NCBI GenBank assembly: GCA_023168345.1 | Contig: AP025689.1 | Coordinates: forward strand, 742,001 to 806,000 | DNA: 64,000 nucleotides | Source: Lysinibacillus sp. PLM2 | Lineage (GTDB): Bacteria; Bacillota; Bacilli; Bacillales_A; Planococcaceae | Direction of reading: 5' to 3' | Shown: positions 9,736 through 23,243 of the stretch, in pieces | Layout: each line of letters begins with the position of its first letter | Position numbering within the stretch: position 1 is the first letter of the stretch | Translations under genes and position numbers: made by a program | The notes under the pieces: model-generated | What the model saw: only the letters and a program-made list of their open reading frames with translations | What the model was told of the DNA's origin: nothing | The model's database searches: none

Positions 9736-10268
9736 GTAAATCTCAAATAGCAAAACGTTATGCCGAAGCATTGTTTCAATTAGCGCAAGAAAAAAACGCT
9801 CTTGTTGAAGTTAGTAGCGATCTAAAAGAATTAGTAAAAGTAATTGAAAACACTCCAGAGTTAATTTCGTTACTTGTTAATCCTAAATTCTCTATCGAAC
9901 GTAAAAAACAAATTGTTGCAGAAGTATTCTCTAAAGCAAATCCATTTGTTGTAAATACACTAAATCTTCTAATTGAGAAGAAACGAGTAAATGAAGCAGC
10001 AAATTTAGCTGAAGAATTTTCTGAACTAGCAGCAGCAGCTCAAGGCTTTGCTGTGGCAAAAGTATTCTCAACTCGTGCATTAACAGACGATGAATTAAAT
10101 GAAATCTCTTCTGCATTTGCAAAACGTGTTGGTAAAGAACAACTTAACATTACAAACGAAATCGACCCATCAATTTTAGGTGGCGTGCGAGTTCAAATCG
10201 GCAACTACATTTTTGATAACACTGTAGCAAGTAAGCTTCAGGGTTTAAAACGTACGTTAGTTGGTTAA
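9732..10268 (+). CDS. atpH: F0F1 ATP synthase subunit delta
   Basis: This 178-residue subunit links the peripheral stalk to the top of F1. The N-terminal helical bundle begins IAKRYAEALFQLA. The C-terminal signature DPSILGGVRVQIGNYIFDNTV is split here by description only: it begins near residue 140 and is typical of OSCP/delta. It overlaps atpF by four bases and precedes atpA by 28 bases. Confidence 0.96.
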   Translation: MSKSQIAKRYAEALFQLAQEKNALVEVSSDLKELVKVIENTPELISLLVNPKFSIERKKQIVAEVFSKANPFVVNTLNLLIEKKRVNEAANLAEEFSELAAAAQGFAVAKVFSTRALTDDELNEISSAFAKRVGKEQLNITNEIDPSILGGVRVQIGNYIFDNTVASKLQGLKRTLVG

Positions 10269-10284
10269 TTAAAAAGAAATGTGA

Positions 10285-11805
<1,521 letters not shown>

Positions 11806-11836
11806 GTTTTACTTTGCCCGAATGTGATTAAAATGA

Positions 11837-12718
<882 letters not shown>

Positions 12719-12743
12719 GCTGCGCTTCCCAATGTCGTTATAA

Positions 12744-14246
<1,503 letters not shown>

Positions 14247-14268
14247 TCACGGACGAGGAGGAAAAAAT

Positions 14269-14676
14269 ATGAAGACAGTTCAAGTCAATATTGTCACTCC
14301 CGACGGCCCAGTGTACGATTCAGAAGTTGCAATGGTAATCGCTAAAACAATTTCTGGTGAAATTGGGGTTCTTCCTGGCCACATTCCTTTGGTTTCTCCG
14401 CTATCAATTGGTGGCGTTGAATTAAAGGATGCAAACGGTAAAAGCGAATTCGTAGCCGTTAGTGGCGGATTCATTGAAGTACGTCCTGAAAAAGTATCGA
14501 TTTTAGCTCCTTCAGCTGAAGTAGCTTCTTCAATCGATCTAGCGCGTGCACAAGAAGCAAAAGCACGAGCTGAAGAACGTTTAAAAATGAAAAATGATGA
14601 AATCGATTTCCAACGTGCTGAATTAGCATTAAGACGTGCAATGAATCGTATCAACGTTCATGAGGGTAATGTGTAA
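14269..14676 (+). CDS. atpC: F0F1 ATP synthase subunit epsilon
   Basis: This 135-residue subunit of the central stalk can inhibit ATP hydrolysis. It has the beta-sandwich N domain ([26 protein letters not shown]) and a C-terminal helical hairpin rich in Ala, Arg and Glu (about 90-130). The ribosome-binding site is GAGGAGG. It is the last gene of the operon and is followed by a strong terminator. Confidence 0.97.
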   Translation: MKTVQVNIVTPDGPVYDSEVAMVIAKTISGEIGVLPGHIPLVSPLSIGGVELKDANGKSEFVAVSGGFIEVRPEKVSILAPSAEVASSIDLARAQEAKARAEERLKMKNDEIDFQRAELALRRAMNRINVHEGNV

Positions 14677-14689
14677 TTTAACATGTATA

Positions 14690-14720
14690 AAGCGGACAGT
14701 TAGTTCTGTCCGCTTTTTTT
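14690..14720 (+). terminator. terminator of the ATP synthase operon
   Basis: AAGCGGACAG (14690-14699) pairs perfectly with CTGTCCGCTT (14706-14715) and ends in a T run. Confidence 0.95.
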
Positions 14721-14872
14721 CATACATTAGTAGGAATTTAGCTTAATGAAGTTGAATCAATAAAAGGTGCCTATTTTTTCAATAGGTTTACTTTCTGAAT
14801 TAACATATGAAAATTGTGGAGAAGTGCTTTTAATAAAACAGTAGTTTACTCTTTTTAAAGGGAGGAAAATTG

Positions 14873-15115
14873 ATGGATCTTTATAATACATTTGGAATAC
14901 AAGCTGGAATTGGAATTTTCTCACATATCTTTTTTATTGGTATTGCATTTTATGCATTGCAATCATTACGTTTGGAACAGTTATTTAAGAAAGGGCACAC
15001 TTTCCAAATCCAACTCATATATATATTGCTTAGCATCGCAATTGGTTCAAGTGTTTCAAATTTCATACTTGATATTTCAAGTTGGTCCCAACAATTGCCA
15101 TATCTTTTCTCATAA
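14873..15115 (+). CDS. ywzB: DUF1146 small membrane protein
   Basis: This 80-residue protein has two hydrophobic segments (about residues 10-32 and 48-66) and a short polar loop RLEQLFKK. It matches DUF1146/YwzB, a family usually found between atpC and murA in Bacillales, as here. No function is established. ATG 14873 follows AGGGAGG; the codon before it is a TTG that a naive caller would take. An overlapping frame in the same place has no ribosome-binding site. Confidence 0.85.
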   Translation: MDLYNTFGIQAGIGIFSHIFFIGIAFYALQSLRLEQLFKKGHTFQIQLIYILLSIAIGSSVSNFILDISSWSQQLPYLFS

Positions 15116-15118
15116 ATA

Positions 15119-15619
15119 AATAAGATAACCGTTAAATGGATTAAAAGAAAATTTTTTGTTACATAAATGTGTCGACATTTAAACTAAAATTTAAGTGTAT
15201 TTAGTCTTAACTGAACTTCAACGAAAATTGAGTATATTATGGAATTATGACAAATTATTGAAAATATAAGGTATTATATGCCTTGTAAGGACAAACGAAA
15301 ATGATTCGTTTGTCGTTACAGACATATAATTTTATATTTCCTGGGTAATATTGATGAAAAATGTATGATATCCCTAGGTAATTTTATTTTATAAAACGTT
15401 TAGTATTTCGACATCTGTCAATGCGAAAATTCACCAATATTGAGAGCTTTGCGTAATATAAATTGTAGATTAATATTTAAAAATAACGTAAAATATCTAC
15501 TTGAGAACTTGTTAAACCCATATAATAAATGTAACATTATGGTAGTCGGTTCATTAAGAATGTAGAAAGAGAATTAAAGAATTGTAGGTTACGGACAATT
15601 GAATTCGGAGGGACGAATT
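15119..15619. other. 500-base murA upstream region with a long imperfect inverted repeat
   Basis: The core is GACAAACGAA (15290-15299), a 5-base loop and TTCGTTTGTC (15305-15314), a perfect 10-bp stem. Flanking bases from about 15275 to 15328 extend it as an imperfect stem ending in TATATG/CATATA. No T run follows. No supported gene lies in this stretch. Confidence 0.6.
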
Positions 15620-16936
15620 GTGGAGAAAATTATTGTTACGGGAGGCCAAAAGTTAAAAGGGTCCGTAAAAGTAGAAGGTGCAAAAAATGCTGTATTACCA
15701 ATATTAACTGCATCTTTATTAGCATCAAAGGATAGAACAACAATAAAAGATGTTCCGAATTTAGCGGATGTTCAAATTATTAATGAAGTACTAAAAAGCT
15801 TAAATGCAGATGTACAATATGACGTAGAAAATAATGAAATTAATATAAATGCTACAAAAACACTTAACAGTGAAGCACAATTTGAGTTTATAAGTAAAAT
15901 GCGCGCTTCAATTTTAGTAATGGGTTCATTATTAGGACGCAATGGTTTTGCAAGGGTTGCACTGCCTGGCGGGTGTGCGATTGGTTCACGTCCAATTGAA
16001 CTTCATTTAAAGGGCTTCGAAGCGATGGGTGCAAAAATTACTTTTGGTCATGGTTATGTTGAAGCCAGCGTAAAAGATAGATTAAAAGGTGCTGAAATCT
16101 ATTTAGATTTCCCTAGTGTAGGAGCGACTGAGAACATTATGGCCGCTGCTGCACTTGCGAGAGGTACAACAATCATTGAAAACGCAGCAAAAGAACCTGA
16201 GATTGTAGATTTAGCGAGCTTTATTAACAATATGGGTGGACGTGTCGTTGGTGCTGGAACAGATACTATTCGCATTGAAGGCGTTGAAGAACTTCATGGA
16301 ACAACTCATCATATTATACCTGACCGCATTGAAGCAGGGACATTTATGGTCGCTGCTGCCATTACACGAGGTGATGTATTGATTGAGAATGCTCTATCTG
16401 AACATTTAATGCCAATCATTGCAAAAATGAGAGAGATGGGTATAGAAATTACTGACGAGAATGATGGTATTCGTGTACGTGCTACAAATCCACTTAATGC
16501 AGTTGATATTAAAACATTGCCTCATCCTGGCTTCCCAACGGATATGCAAGCACAAATGATGGCTTTATTATTAACAGTCGAAGGTGCGAGCATCATTACT
16601 GAAACTGTCTTTGAAAACCGCTTCATGCATGTTGAAGAATTCCGTCGAATGAATGCTGAAATGAAAATTGAAGGTCGTTCTGTGTTTATTGAAGGTCCTG
16701 TTAAACTTCAGGGTGCTGAAGTAGCTGGAACAGATTTACGAGCGACTGCGGCTTTAATATTAGCTGGATTGGCTTCAGAAGGAATTACGCGAGTTACAAA
16801 TTTACATCACTTAGATCGTGGGTATGTTAATTTTACTGAAAAACTTGCTTCACTAGGAGCAAATATAATCCGCGTTAAAGAAGAGGAATTACTAGATGTG
16901 AAAGTAAATAGATCTACATTAAGCCAACTTGTTTAA
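15620..16936 (+). CDS. murA: UDP-N-acetylglucosamine 1-carboxyvinyltransferase
   Basis: This 438-residue enzyme adds enolpyruvate from PEP to UDP-GlcNAc, the first committed step of peptidoglycan synthesis. It is the target of fosfomycin. The catalytic cysteine is C119 in [10 protein letters not shown], so the native enzyme should be fosfomycin-sensitive. [11 protein letters not shown] and [15 protein letters not shown] are also typical. The start is GTG 15620, seven bases after GGAGGG; the frame continues upstream to a TTG, but that codon lies before the ribosome-binding site. It corresponds to murAA of B. subtilis. Confidence 0.97.
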   Translation: MEKIIVTGGQKLKGSVKVEGAKNAVLPILTASLLASKDRTTIKDVPNLADVQIINEVLKSLNADVQYDVENNEININATKTLNSEAQFEFISKMRASILVMGSLLGRNGFARVALPGGCAIGSRPIELHLKGFEAMGAKITFGHGYVEASVKDRLKGAEIYLDFPSVGATENIMAAAALARGTTIIENAAKEPEIVDLASFINNMGGRVVGAGTDTIRIEGVEELHGTTHHIIPDRIEAGTFMVAAAITRGDVLIENALSEHLMPIIAKMREMGIEITDENDGIRVRATNPLNAVDIKTLPHPGFPTDMQAQMMALLLTVEGASIITETVFENRFMHVEEFRRMNAEMKIEGRSVFIEGPVKLQGAEVAGTDLRATAALILAGLASEGITRVTNLHHLDRGYVNFTEKLASLGANIIRVKEEELLDVKVNRSTLSQLV

Positions 16937-16992
16937 TGTATGATTTTAAGTTTCTTTTATTCCACACTATGATGTGAAAAATTAAAATATGA

Positions 16993-17041
16993 CTGGGCTT
17001 TTGAGAAATTTTTTTAAAAATTTTTCGAAGCCCGTTTTTTT
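16993..17041 (+). terminator. terminator of murA
   Basis: GGGCTT...AAATTTTT pairs with AAAAATTT...AAGCCC and is followed by GTTTTTTT. Confidence 0.85.
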
Positions 17042-17231
17042 ATTTTATATTGGATTATCCATGGAGAAACTAATGAATTGCATAATTTAAATAAAAAAAT
17101 ATTGATTTCTTTCGAAGGCACTTAAAGGAAACAGGGTTTCAAATGGAGAAAGTAAATCATTCTTCTAAATATTAACCTATGCTTGATGAACTTAAAAAAA
17201 TAGCACCAACTGTCGTTTTTTCGTACCTTTT

Positions 17232-17260
17232 GTTAATAATAATTTACTAGGTTCATACAT
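17232..17260 (+). promoter_or_regulatory. candidate sigma-E promoter of spoIID
   Basis: GTTAATAA (17232-17239), a 14-bp spacer and CATACAT (17254-17260) resemble the sigma-E consensus (-35 near GTCATATT, -10 near CATACA-T). SpoIID is sigma-E dependent in B. subtilis. The -10 box abuts an ATG at 17261, which could then not be the start. Confidence 0.5.
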
Positions 17261-17272
17261 ATGGTTATTAGT

Positions 17273-18223
17273 ATGAAAAATATAAATAGCATGAGAAAAT
17301 GGACACCACACATTCTAATCAGTTGCTTTATACTCGTATTATTCATTATGCCATTATTGTTTCGATCACCAGTAAAGGAACCCACTGAGGATGAAAATGT
17401 GTCACTTCCTGAAAATAAGTGTGGGATTATGATTAAGGTGGCAGATACGGACTCGCCAATTGAGCTTGAGGAATATGTCATTGGTGTAGTAGCAGCGGAA
17501 ATGCCTGCGAACTTCCATAAAGAAGCGTTAAAGGCCCAAGCCATTGCAGCAAGAACATATGTATTAAAATCAACAAACTTTGGTCAGTCAGAAATTGCCC
17601 CTACTGTAGCAAGACAAGTTTACTATGATCAAACAGTAAGACAAAAAAATTGGCAAAGCTCCTTTGAAGAAAACGAAAGAAAAATACGTGAAGCAGTAGA
17701 AAGCACAGAAGGCGAAGTTATTTATTACAATGAAGAATTAATTACTGCGATGTTCCATTCTATGAGTAACGGTATGACAGAGAGCTCAAAAAACTATGGG
17801 GGAAACGACTTGCCTTATTTACAACCTGTGGCAAGTACGGATTTCCAATATGCAGATAATTATGAAGTAACCAAAACGTTTACATTAAATGAATGGAACG
17901 AAAAATTAGGGGGTAACTGGACACTTAATCAAGTGAAACAGTTTAAACTAGCTAGAAATGATACAGGGAGGGTAGACACGGTATCAATCCAAAGCGAAGT
18001 TTGGACGGGTCGTGAATTTCGAACTTTACTAGATTTGCGCTCTACAGACTTCCAAATAGCTGTTCAAGGTAAATCAATTGTTGTGACTACAGAAGGTTTT
18101 GGTCATGGAGTTGGAATGAGTCAATACGGTGCAGATGCGATGGGAAAACAGGGTTCAAACGCACATGAAATTATCCAACATTATTACAAAAATACAAAAA
18201 TTGAAAAATTATCATGTTCTTAG
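17273..18223 (+). CDS. spoIID: stage II sporulation protein D, peptidoglycan lytic transglycosylase
   Basis: The protein has a short cytoplasmic N terminus, one membrane helix (HILISCFILVLFIMPLLF) and an extracellular SpoIID domain. It degrades septal peptidoglycan during engulfment with SpoIIM and SpoIIP. Family motifs are EEYVIGVVAAEMPA, ALKAQAIAARTYVL, MFHSMSNGMTESS and GFGHGVGMSQYGA, including the conserved glutamate of the AAEMP motif. The start is uncertain: ATG 17261 overlaps the apparent sigma-E -10 box, so ATG 17273 (316 residues) or ATG 17294 is more likely. None has a strong ribosome-binding site. It follows murA and precedes spoIIQ, as in Bacillus. Confidence 0.93.
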   Translation: MKNINSMRKWTPHILISCFILVLFIMPLLFRSPVKEPTEDENVSLPENKCGIMIKVADTDSPIELEEYVIGVVAAEMPANFHKEALKAQAIAARTYVLKSTNFGQSEIAPTVARQVYYDQTVRQKNWQSSFEENERKIREAVESTEGEVIYYNEELITAMFHSMSNGMTESSKNYGGNDLPYLQPVASTDFQYADNYEVTKTFTLNEWNEKLGGNWTLNQVKQFKLARNDTGRVDTVSIQSEVWTGREFRTLLDLRSTDFQIAVQGKSIVVTTEGFGHGVGMSQYGADAMGKQGSNAHEIIQHYYKNTKIEKLSCS

Positions 18224-18292
18224 TAGAAAAATTGGAAAATTTATGATTAGAATTGTCAAAATCTGTTCACACTGATTTCTGAGGTGATGAAT

Positions 18293-18964
18293 ATGAGAGA
18301 AGACAACAAATCTAAAATTCCTTCTCCTACTAACAAAAATGATAAATTACAAAGTAAGCCCTGGTTTTGGCCGTCTGTTTATGCTGCAATTGCCGTTGCG
18401 CTAATCGGTCTAATTTTCAGTTATAACGCACTCATTGGTAATAATGAACAAGAGCAACCGGTTGCTGTTAATGATCAGCCTGCTGATGAAAATACAGTGA
18501 TTGAAACAAATGCTCAAGTAGAAACAATGAAGTTCCCATTTGACGAAACTAAATTAGAACAAGTTTCGGTACTTCAAGATTTCTATGATATTACCGCAGA
18601 TGAAGAAACAAGAGAAAAAGCATTACTTGTTTTCAATCAAACATTCTCAACATCTTCAGGTGTTTCATTATCAATGAATAGTGAACCATTTGAAGTACGA
18701 GCAGCAATGAGTGGCGAAGTTACAGAAGTGAAATTGGATGCATTTACAGGCAATCAGATTATCATTACACATCCAAACGGAATGGAAACACGTTATAGTT
18801 CAGTGACTGATATCCTTGTTAAAGAGGGCGACGAGGTAATTCAAGGTCAACCATTAGCAACAACAACTGATAATGAATGGAACCCAACAGCTGGCGTTCA
18901 CCTTCATTTCCAAGTGTTGCAAGATGGAGAACATGTTAACCCAAGAGATTTCCTATCTTTCTAA
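18293..18964 (+). CDS. spoIIQ: SpoIIQ, forespore M23/LytM-like protein with degenerate metal site
   Basis: This 223-residue protein has one N-terminal membrane helix (about 30-50) and a C-terminal LytM domain (about 120-220). In Bacillus SpoIIQ is made in the forespore and binds SpoIIIAH across the septum, forming the engulfment channel. The second metal motif HLH is intact at 203-205. The first M23 motif (HxxxD) is not recognisable; the aligned stretch reads PFEVRAAMSGEV. It is therefore probably inactive as a peptidase, as in B. subtilis. ATG 18293 is chosen because GAGGTGA lies just before it; a GTG and another ATG nine and six bases upstream fall within that site. Confidence 0.92.
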   Translation: MREDNKSKIPSPTNKNDKLQSKPWFWPSVYAAIAVALIGLIFSYNALIGNNEQEQPVAVNDQPADENTVIETNAQVETMKFPFDETKLEQVSVLQDFYDITADEETREKALLVFNQTFSTSSGVSLSMNSEPFEVRAAMSGEVTEVKLDAFTGNQIIITHPNGMETRYSSVTDILVKEGDEVIQGQPLATTTDNEWNPTAGVHLHFQVLQDGEHVNPRDFLSF

Positions 18965-19269
18965 ATTAGAAATTCTAAATTCCGTTTACTAAAGCAAGCG
19001 AAATGTGGATCACGGGTCCAAAGTGGCATCTAGCTCCTAACATAGACGCTCGATATCAAAAATGACCTAACTACGTATTCCACAAAACGCAACGCTTTAG
19101 TTTATTTACTTAATGAAGTTCTGAATGCAGTCGAATTATCATATTGTGAATAAACGTTAAAATCGCTAGTTGCAAACGTCTATGAAACAATCGCAATATG
19201 AACACGTCAAATTTACGCTTATCGTTAGCAAAACGGCACTTTCTTATATCCGATAGAAAGGAAGAGAAC
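18965..19269. other. spoIIID upstream region
   Basis: About 305 bases without a supported gene. No clear sigma-E promoter or strong hairpin was found, although spoIIID is normally sigma-E controlled. Confidence 0.4.
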
Positions 19270-19527
19270 GTGCACGAGCACATTCGACATCGCTGCGTTC
19301 GACTTGGTGAACTGCTCCTCGAAACTGGTGAAACGGTCCGCGTTCTTGCAAAAATGACAGGCTATTCAAAAAGTACGGTTCATAAAGACTTAACAGAAAG
19401 ATTATTTCTTGTAAATGAATCGCTTGCTAATGAAGTAAAGGAAGTACTAGCTTATCATAAATCAATTCGTCATTTGCGAGGGGGCGAGGCGACACGCCAG
19501 AAGTGGCAGTCCCGACAAAAAAAATGA
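19270..19527 (+). CDS. spoIIID: SpoIIID, mother-cell sporulation transcription factor
   Basis: This 85-residue DNA-binding protein activates or represses sigma-E and sigma-K genes in the mother cell. The helix-turn-helix TVRVLAKMTGYSKSTVHKD is followed by the family signature ANEVKEVL-YHKSIRHLRGG and a basic tail that contacts the minor groove. The start is GTG 19270 with AAAGGAAG upstream. The frame continues upstream to an ATG at 19198, but the added residues are not conserved. Its position before mbl matches Bacillus. Confidence 0.96.
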   Translation: MHEHIRHRCVRLGELLLETGETVRVLAKMTGYSKSTVHKDLTERLFLVNESLANEVKEVLAYHKSIRHLRGGEATRQKWQSRQKK

Positions 19528-19578
19528 AAAAGCATTTAGTTTGGCTTATCTACATAAGTCAACTAAATGCTTTTTTTC
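19528..19578 (+). terminator. terminator of spoIIID
   Basis: AAAAAGCATTTAGTT pairs with AACTAAATGCTTTTT, and the inner GGCTTAT with ATAAGTC, giving a long stem that ends in a T run directly after the stop codon. Confidence 0.93.
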
Positions 19579-19659
19579 TTTGTTAAAGATGTGTATGGGA
19601 ACTTTTGGCTTGCTACTTATTATATGTGGGCAAGACTGGAATAGCGCGTTGGCTGGAAG

Positions 19660-20306
19660 AGGGAGTGAATGAGGTGAGTGGTCCATAATGAGGTTCTGGG
19701 TGATAAAAGTTTGGGGAGTGGACTAAACAGTGAAGTGAATGGACAAAAACTGAATGTGAACGGACATAATGAAGGTGAGTGGATAAAACAACGAAGCGAA
19801 CGGACAAAATAAGGTTATGGGTGGACAAAACAATCGAGTGAGCGGACGAAAACTGGCCGTGAACGGACATAATGAAGGCGAGTGGATAAAACAACGAAGT
19901 GAACGGACAAAATAAGGTTATGGGTGGACAAAACAATCGAGTGAGTGGACGAAAGCTGGCCGCGAATGGACATAATGAAGGCGAGTGGACAAACAATGAA
20001 GCGAACGGACAAAATAAGGTTATGGGTGGACAAAACAATCGAGTGAGCGGACGAAAACTGGCCGTGAACGGACATAATGAAGGTGAGTGGATAAAACAAC
20101 GAAGCGAACGGACAAAATAAGGTTATGGGTGGACAAAACAATCGAGTGAGTGGACGAAAGCTGGCTACGAACGGACATAATGAAGGCGAGTGGATAAAAC
20201 AATGAAGCGAACAGACAAAATAAGGTTATAGGTGGACAAAACAATCGAGTGAGCGGACGAAAGCAGGCCGCGAATGGACATAATGAAGGCGAGTGGACAA
20301 AACTAT
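19660..20306 (-). repeat. array 1: 103-bp tandem units of five ~20.6-bp GGACAAAA modules
   Basis: The anchor GGACATAATGAAGG recurs at 19762, 19865, 19968, 20070, 20173 and 20276, so the period is 102-103 bp. One unit divides into modules of 19, 21, 21, 21 and 21 bases, each beginning YGGAYAAAA or a close variant. Read on the minus strand the word is TTWTGTCCRYTC, as in the array at 29 kb. The period is not a multiple of three, so long frames here rotate and do not code. Degenerate modules begin near 19660. Confidence 0.93.
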
Positions 20307-20344
20307 AATTCAAACTGAAAAAAATACATCATTATATACAACAG

Positions 20345-20960
20345 AATCACCCGAAACCTTGATTCGGGCGGATACAGAATTCATTGGATCACTTAGAGCG
20401 AGCTTTTGATCACTTAACAATACATTTTGGGCAGATAATGCAGCCTTTTGATCACTAAGCTAACTTTTGGGCGGATAATAAACTAATATGATCACATAAC
20501 CCGACAATTGGAGCGGATAACCCGAAGTTTATGTGCACACCTTTCATCAGAATCAGATTAAATAGACTGACAATCTATTCAATCATACGTACCCAATAAT
20601 TAGAGCTTATAAAGAGCTAATATGATCACATAACCCGACAATTGGAGCGGATAACCCGAAGTTTATGTGCACACCTTTCATCAGAATCAGATTAAATAGA
20701 CTGACAATCTATTCAATCATACGTACCCAATGATTGGGGCTTATAACGAGCTAACCCGACAATTGGAGCGGATAACCCGAAGTTTATGTGCACACCTTTC
20801 ATCAGAATCAGATAAAACTGACTGACAATCTATTCAATCCCACGTACCCAATGATTTGAGCTTATAACGAGTTAATTTGATCACATAACCCGACAATTGG
20901 AGCGGCTAACCCGAAGTTTATGTGCAAAACTGTATCAGAAGCAGCTTCAATCCAATCGCA
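20345..20960 (-). repeat. array 2: 134-bp tandem units of the GTGATCMAA/CCGCTCMAA family
   Basis: ACCCGACAATTGGAGCGG recurs at 20499, 20633, 20754 and 20888, giving periods of 134, 121 and 134. The 121-bp copy lacks 13 bases (a TATGATCACATA word). On the minus strand the words read TTATCCGCTCCAA and TATGTGATCA, the family found in + orientation at 29.7, 35.8 and 38.9 kb. The 5' part (20345-20490) is a looser string of TTTTGATCACTTA and TTTTGGGCGGATAA words. Confidence 0.9.
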
Positions 20961-21319
20961 TAACTGAAGATTCATCGAGCACAAACAGTTTCAATCAACC
21001 GGCAATCTATTCACAAAATCTGAAGCTTTATAGCTGATACACTATCAAGCACCCAAACCACATTTAACCTACTACCACCCCAACAAAAAAACTAACAGAC
21101 ACAAAAAAATATCCCCTACACTCAAACCCCTTCATAACGCATCAATTTTCCAAAAAAAGCAAACCTTAATTCCCACATTCACAGGATTTACCTATGCTGA
21201 AAGAACACGGCAACCAAATTAAGGATGTAATTATTATTTGAATATGATAAAATATTCTAGATAAAGATATAGAAAAGTTAGAAAAATGTTGGAATTGGCG
21301 GGAAGGAGATCTATAGTAT
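20961..21319. other. degenerate repeat tail and mbl upstream region
   Basis: Bases 20961-21060 still carry decayed copies of array 2. The C-rich and A-rich stretch to 21165 shows no gene. A TAAAAT at 21248 could be an mbl -10 box, but no good -35 is seen. Confidence 0.4.
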
Positions 21320-22315
21320 ATGTTTTCTAAAGATATAGGTATCGATTTAGGAACTGCAAATGTACTCATTTACGTTAAAGGAAAAGGAATTGTATTAAAT
21401 GAGCCGTCTGTAGTTGCAATAGACAAAAATACAAACCGTGTGCTAGCTGTTGGTGAAGAAGCTCGACAAATGGTGGGCCGTACACCCGGTAACATCGTAG
21501 CAATTCGTCCTTTAAAGGATGGCGTAATTGCTGATTTTGATGTGACTGAAGCAATGCTAAAGCACTTTTTAACTAAATTAAACGTAAAAGGCTTTCTATC
21601 AAAACCACGTATCCTAATATGCTGTCCAACAAACATTACAAGCGTAGAGCAGAAAGCAATTCGAGAAGCTGCTGAAAAATCAGGTGGTAAAAAAGTCTAT
21701 TTAGAAGAAGAACCAAAAGTTGCTGCAATTGGAGCTGGCATGGATATTTATCAGCCAAGTGGAAACATGGTTATTGATATCGGTGGCGGTACAACTGACA
21801 TAGCAGTACTTTCAATGGGCGATATTGTAACAAGTGAATCCATTAAAGTAGCTGGAGACGTTTTTGATAACGATATACTGCAATACATAAAAAAACAATA
21901 CAAACTATTAATCGGAGAACGTACAGCAGAGCAAATAAAAATGACGATTGGTACAGTATTTCCTGGTGGAAGAAACGACGAAATGGAAATTCGTGGTCGC
22001 GACCTGATAACAGGCTTACCGCGTACGATTACAATTAATTCAATTGAAATTGAAAAGGCACTGCACGAGTCTGTTTATTTGATTGTACAAGCTGCTAAAA
22101 ATGTTTTAGAAAGAACTCCGCCAGAATTATCTGCAGATATTATTGACCGTGGTATTATAATAACTGGTGGCGGTGGCCTCCTACATGGAATGGATCAATT
22201 ATTAATTGAAGAATTAAAAGTACCGGTAATAATTGCCGAAAAACCGATGGACTGTGTTGCGATTGGAACTGGTATAATGTTAAATAACATCGACCGTGCA
22301 ACGGCGAAATTTTAA
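21320..22315 (+). CDS. mbl: Mbl, MreB-like actin homologue
   Basis: This 331-residue cytosolic actin-fold protein polymerises under the membrane and directs lateral wall synthesis in rods. Phosphate and nucleotide motifs are IGIDLGTANVLIYVKGKGIV near the N terminus, VIDIGGGTTDIAVLS in the middle and IIITGGGGLLHGMD near the C terminus. Gene order spoIIID-mbl-flhO-flhP identifies it as Mbl rather than MreB or MreBH. The site GGGAAGGAG precedes the ATG. Confidence 0.96.
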   Translation: MFSKDIGIDLGTANVLIYVKGKGIVLNEPSVVAIDKNTNRVLAVGEEARQMVGRTPGNIVAIRPLKDGVIADFDVTEAMLKHFLTKLNVKGFLSKPRILICCPTNITSVEQKAIREAAEKSGGKKVYLEEEPKVAAIGAGMDIYQPSGNMVIDIGGGTTDIAVLSMGDIVTSESIKVAGDVFDNDILQYIKKQYKLLIGERTAEQIKMTIGTVFPGGRNDEMEIRGRDLITGLPRTITINSIEIEKALHESVYLIVQAAKNVLERTPPELSADIIDRGIIITGGGGLLHGMDQLLIEELKVPVIIAEKPMDCVAIGTGIMLNNIDRATAKF

Positions 22316-22406
22316 TTAGGACAATCATTAGCAACCGATCATTGATTAAATTAAATAAATATCACTTTTTTAATAAATTTAGAAACCGTAAAAGAGGTGA
22401 GCAACA

Positions 22407-23243
22407 TTGTTTAAAGGATTTTATACTGTAGCTTCTGGGATGATCGCACAACAGAGAAAAACAGAAATCATTACAAACAACATGGCGAATGCGAACACAC
22501 CTGGATATAAAGCAGACCAATCGACTATTCGATCTTTTCCTGATATGTTGATTTCTGCTATCGGAAATACCAACATTCCGACAGAAAAGAATTTAAACTT
22601 CCAAAATGCACAGGAAATTGGCGGATTAAATACGGGTGTTTATTTACAAGAAACGCTTGCTAATTATGGGCAAGGTTCACTAATGCAAACGAACTTAACA
22701 ACGGACGTGGCATTAATCGATGGTACTTTACCAATTGATGAGGAGTCTGGGAACCAAGGGGCGATTTTCTTCCGACTGGAACATCCAAATGGTGGGGAAG
22801 CTTATACTCGTAATGGGAACTTTACATTAGATGGACAAGGTTATCTTGTAAATGGTAACGGTTATTATGTTTTATCTAATGAAGGTGAACGTATCTATTT
22901 GCCAAATGATGATTTCCAAGTTGCTGAGGACGGTACAATCACATTCGCAGATGTAAATGTTGCACAAATTGGTGTATCATTTAGCGCTAACCCGGATGTC
23001 TTAGTGAAACAAGATAACGGTTTGTTCCGCACAATAGATGGAGCTCTATTACCTTCAGCTTATATTCAAGAAGGTGTCGCATTTGGGCTTAAACAAAGCT
23101 ATTTAGAAGGTTCTAATGTAGATGCAGCCAGATCTATGACAGATCTTTTAACAGCTTATCGTGCATTTGAAGCGAATCAAAAAGTACTACAAGCTTATGA
23201 TCAAAGCATGCAAAAGGCTGTTAATGAAATCGGTAAAGTTTAA
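22407..23243 (+). CDS. flhO: flagellar rod/hook-basal body protein FlhO
   Basis: This 278-residue member of the FlgF/FlgG rod family is exported by the flagellar type III system and is part of the distal rod. The N-terminal flg_bb_rod motif is ITNNMANANTPGYKAD. The C-terminal motif VDAARSMTDLLTAYRAFEAN is also typical. The start is TTG 22407 with AGAGGTGA upstream. It lies 91 bases after mbl and 118 bases before flhP, the order of B. subtilis, so motility is inferred. Confidence 0.94.
   Translation: MFKGFYTVASGMIAQQRKTEIITNNMANANTPGYKADQSTIRSFPDMLISAIGNTNIPTEKNLNFQNAQEIGGLNTGVYLQETLANYGQGSLMQTNLTTDVALIDGTLPIDEESGNQGAIFFRLEHPNGGEAYTRNGNFTLDGQGYLVNGNGYYVLSNEGERIYLPNDDFQVAEDGTITFADVNVAQIGVSFSANPDVLVKQDNGLFRTIDGALLPSAYIQEGVAFGLKQSYLEGSNVDAARSMTDLLTAYRAFEANQKVLQAYDQSMQKAVNEIGKV

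Noticed and set aside
14892..15119. 75-residue frame overlapping ywzB
   Set aside because: It is the other frame of a recognised DUF1146 gene and has no ribosome-binding site.
19613..20313. Cys/Phe/Pro-rich repeat proteins on the minus strand
   Set aside because: The 103-bp unit is not a multiple of three, so frames rotate between copies; there is no ribosome-binding site. These frames are by-products of array 1.
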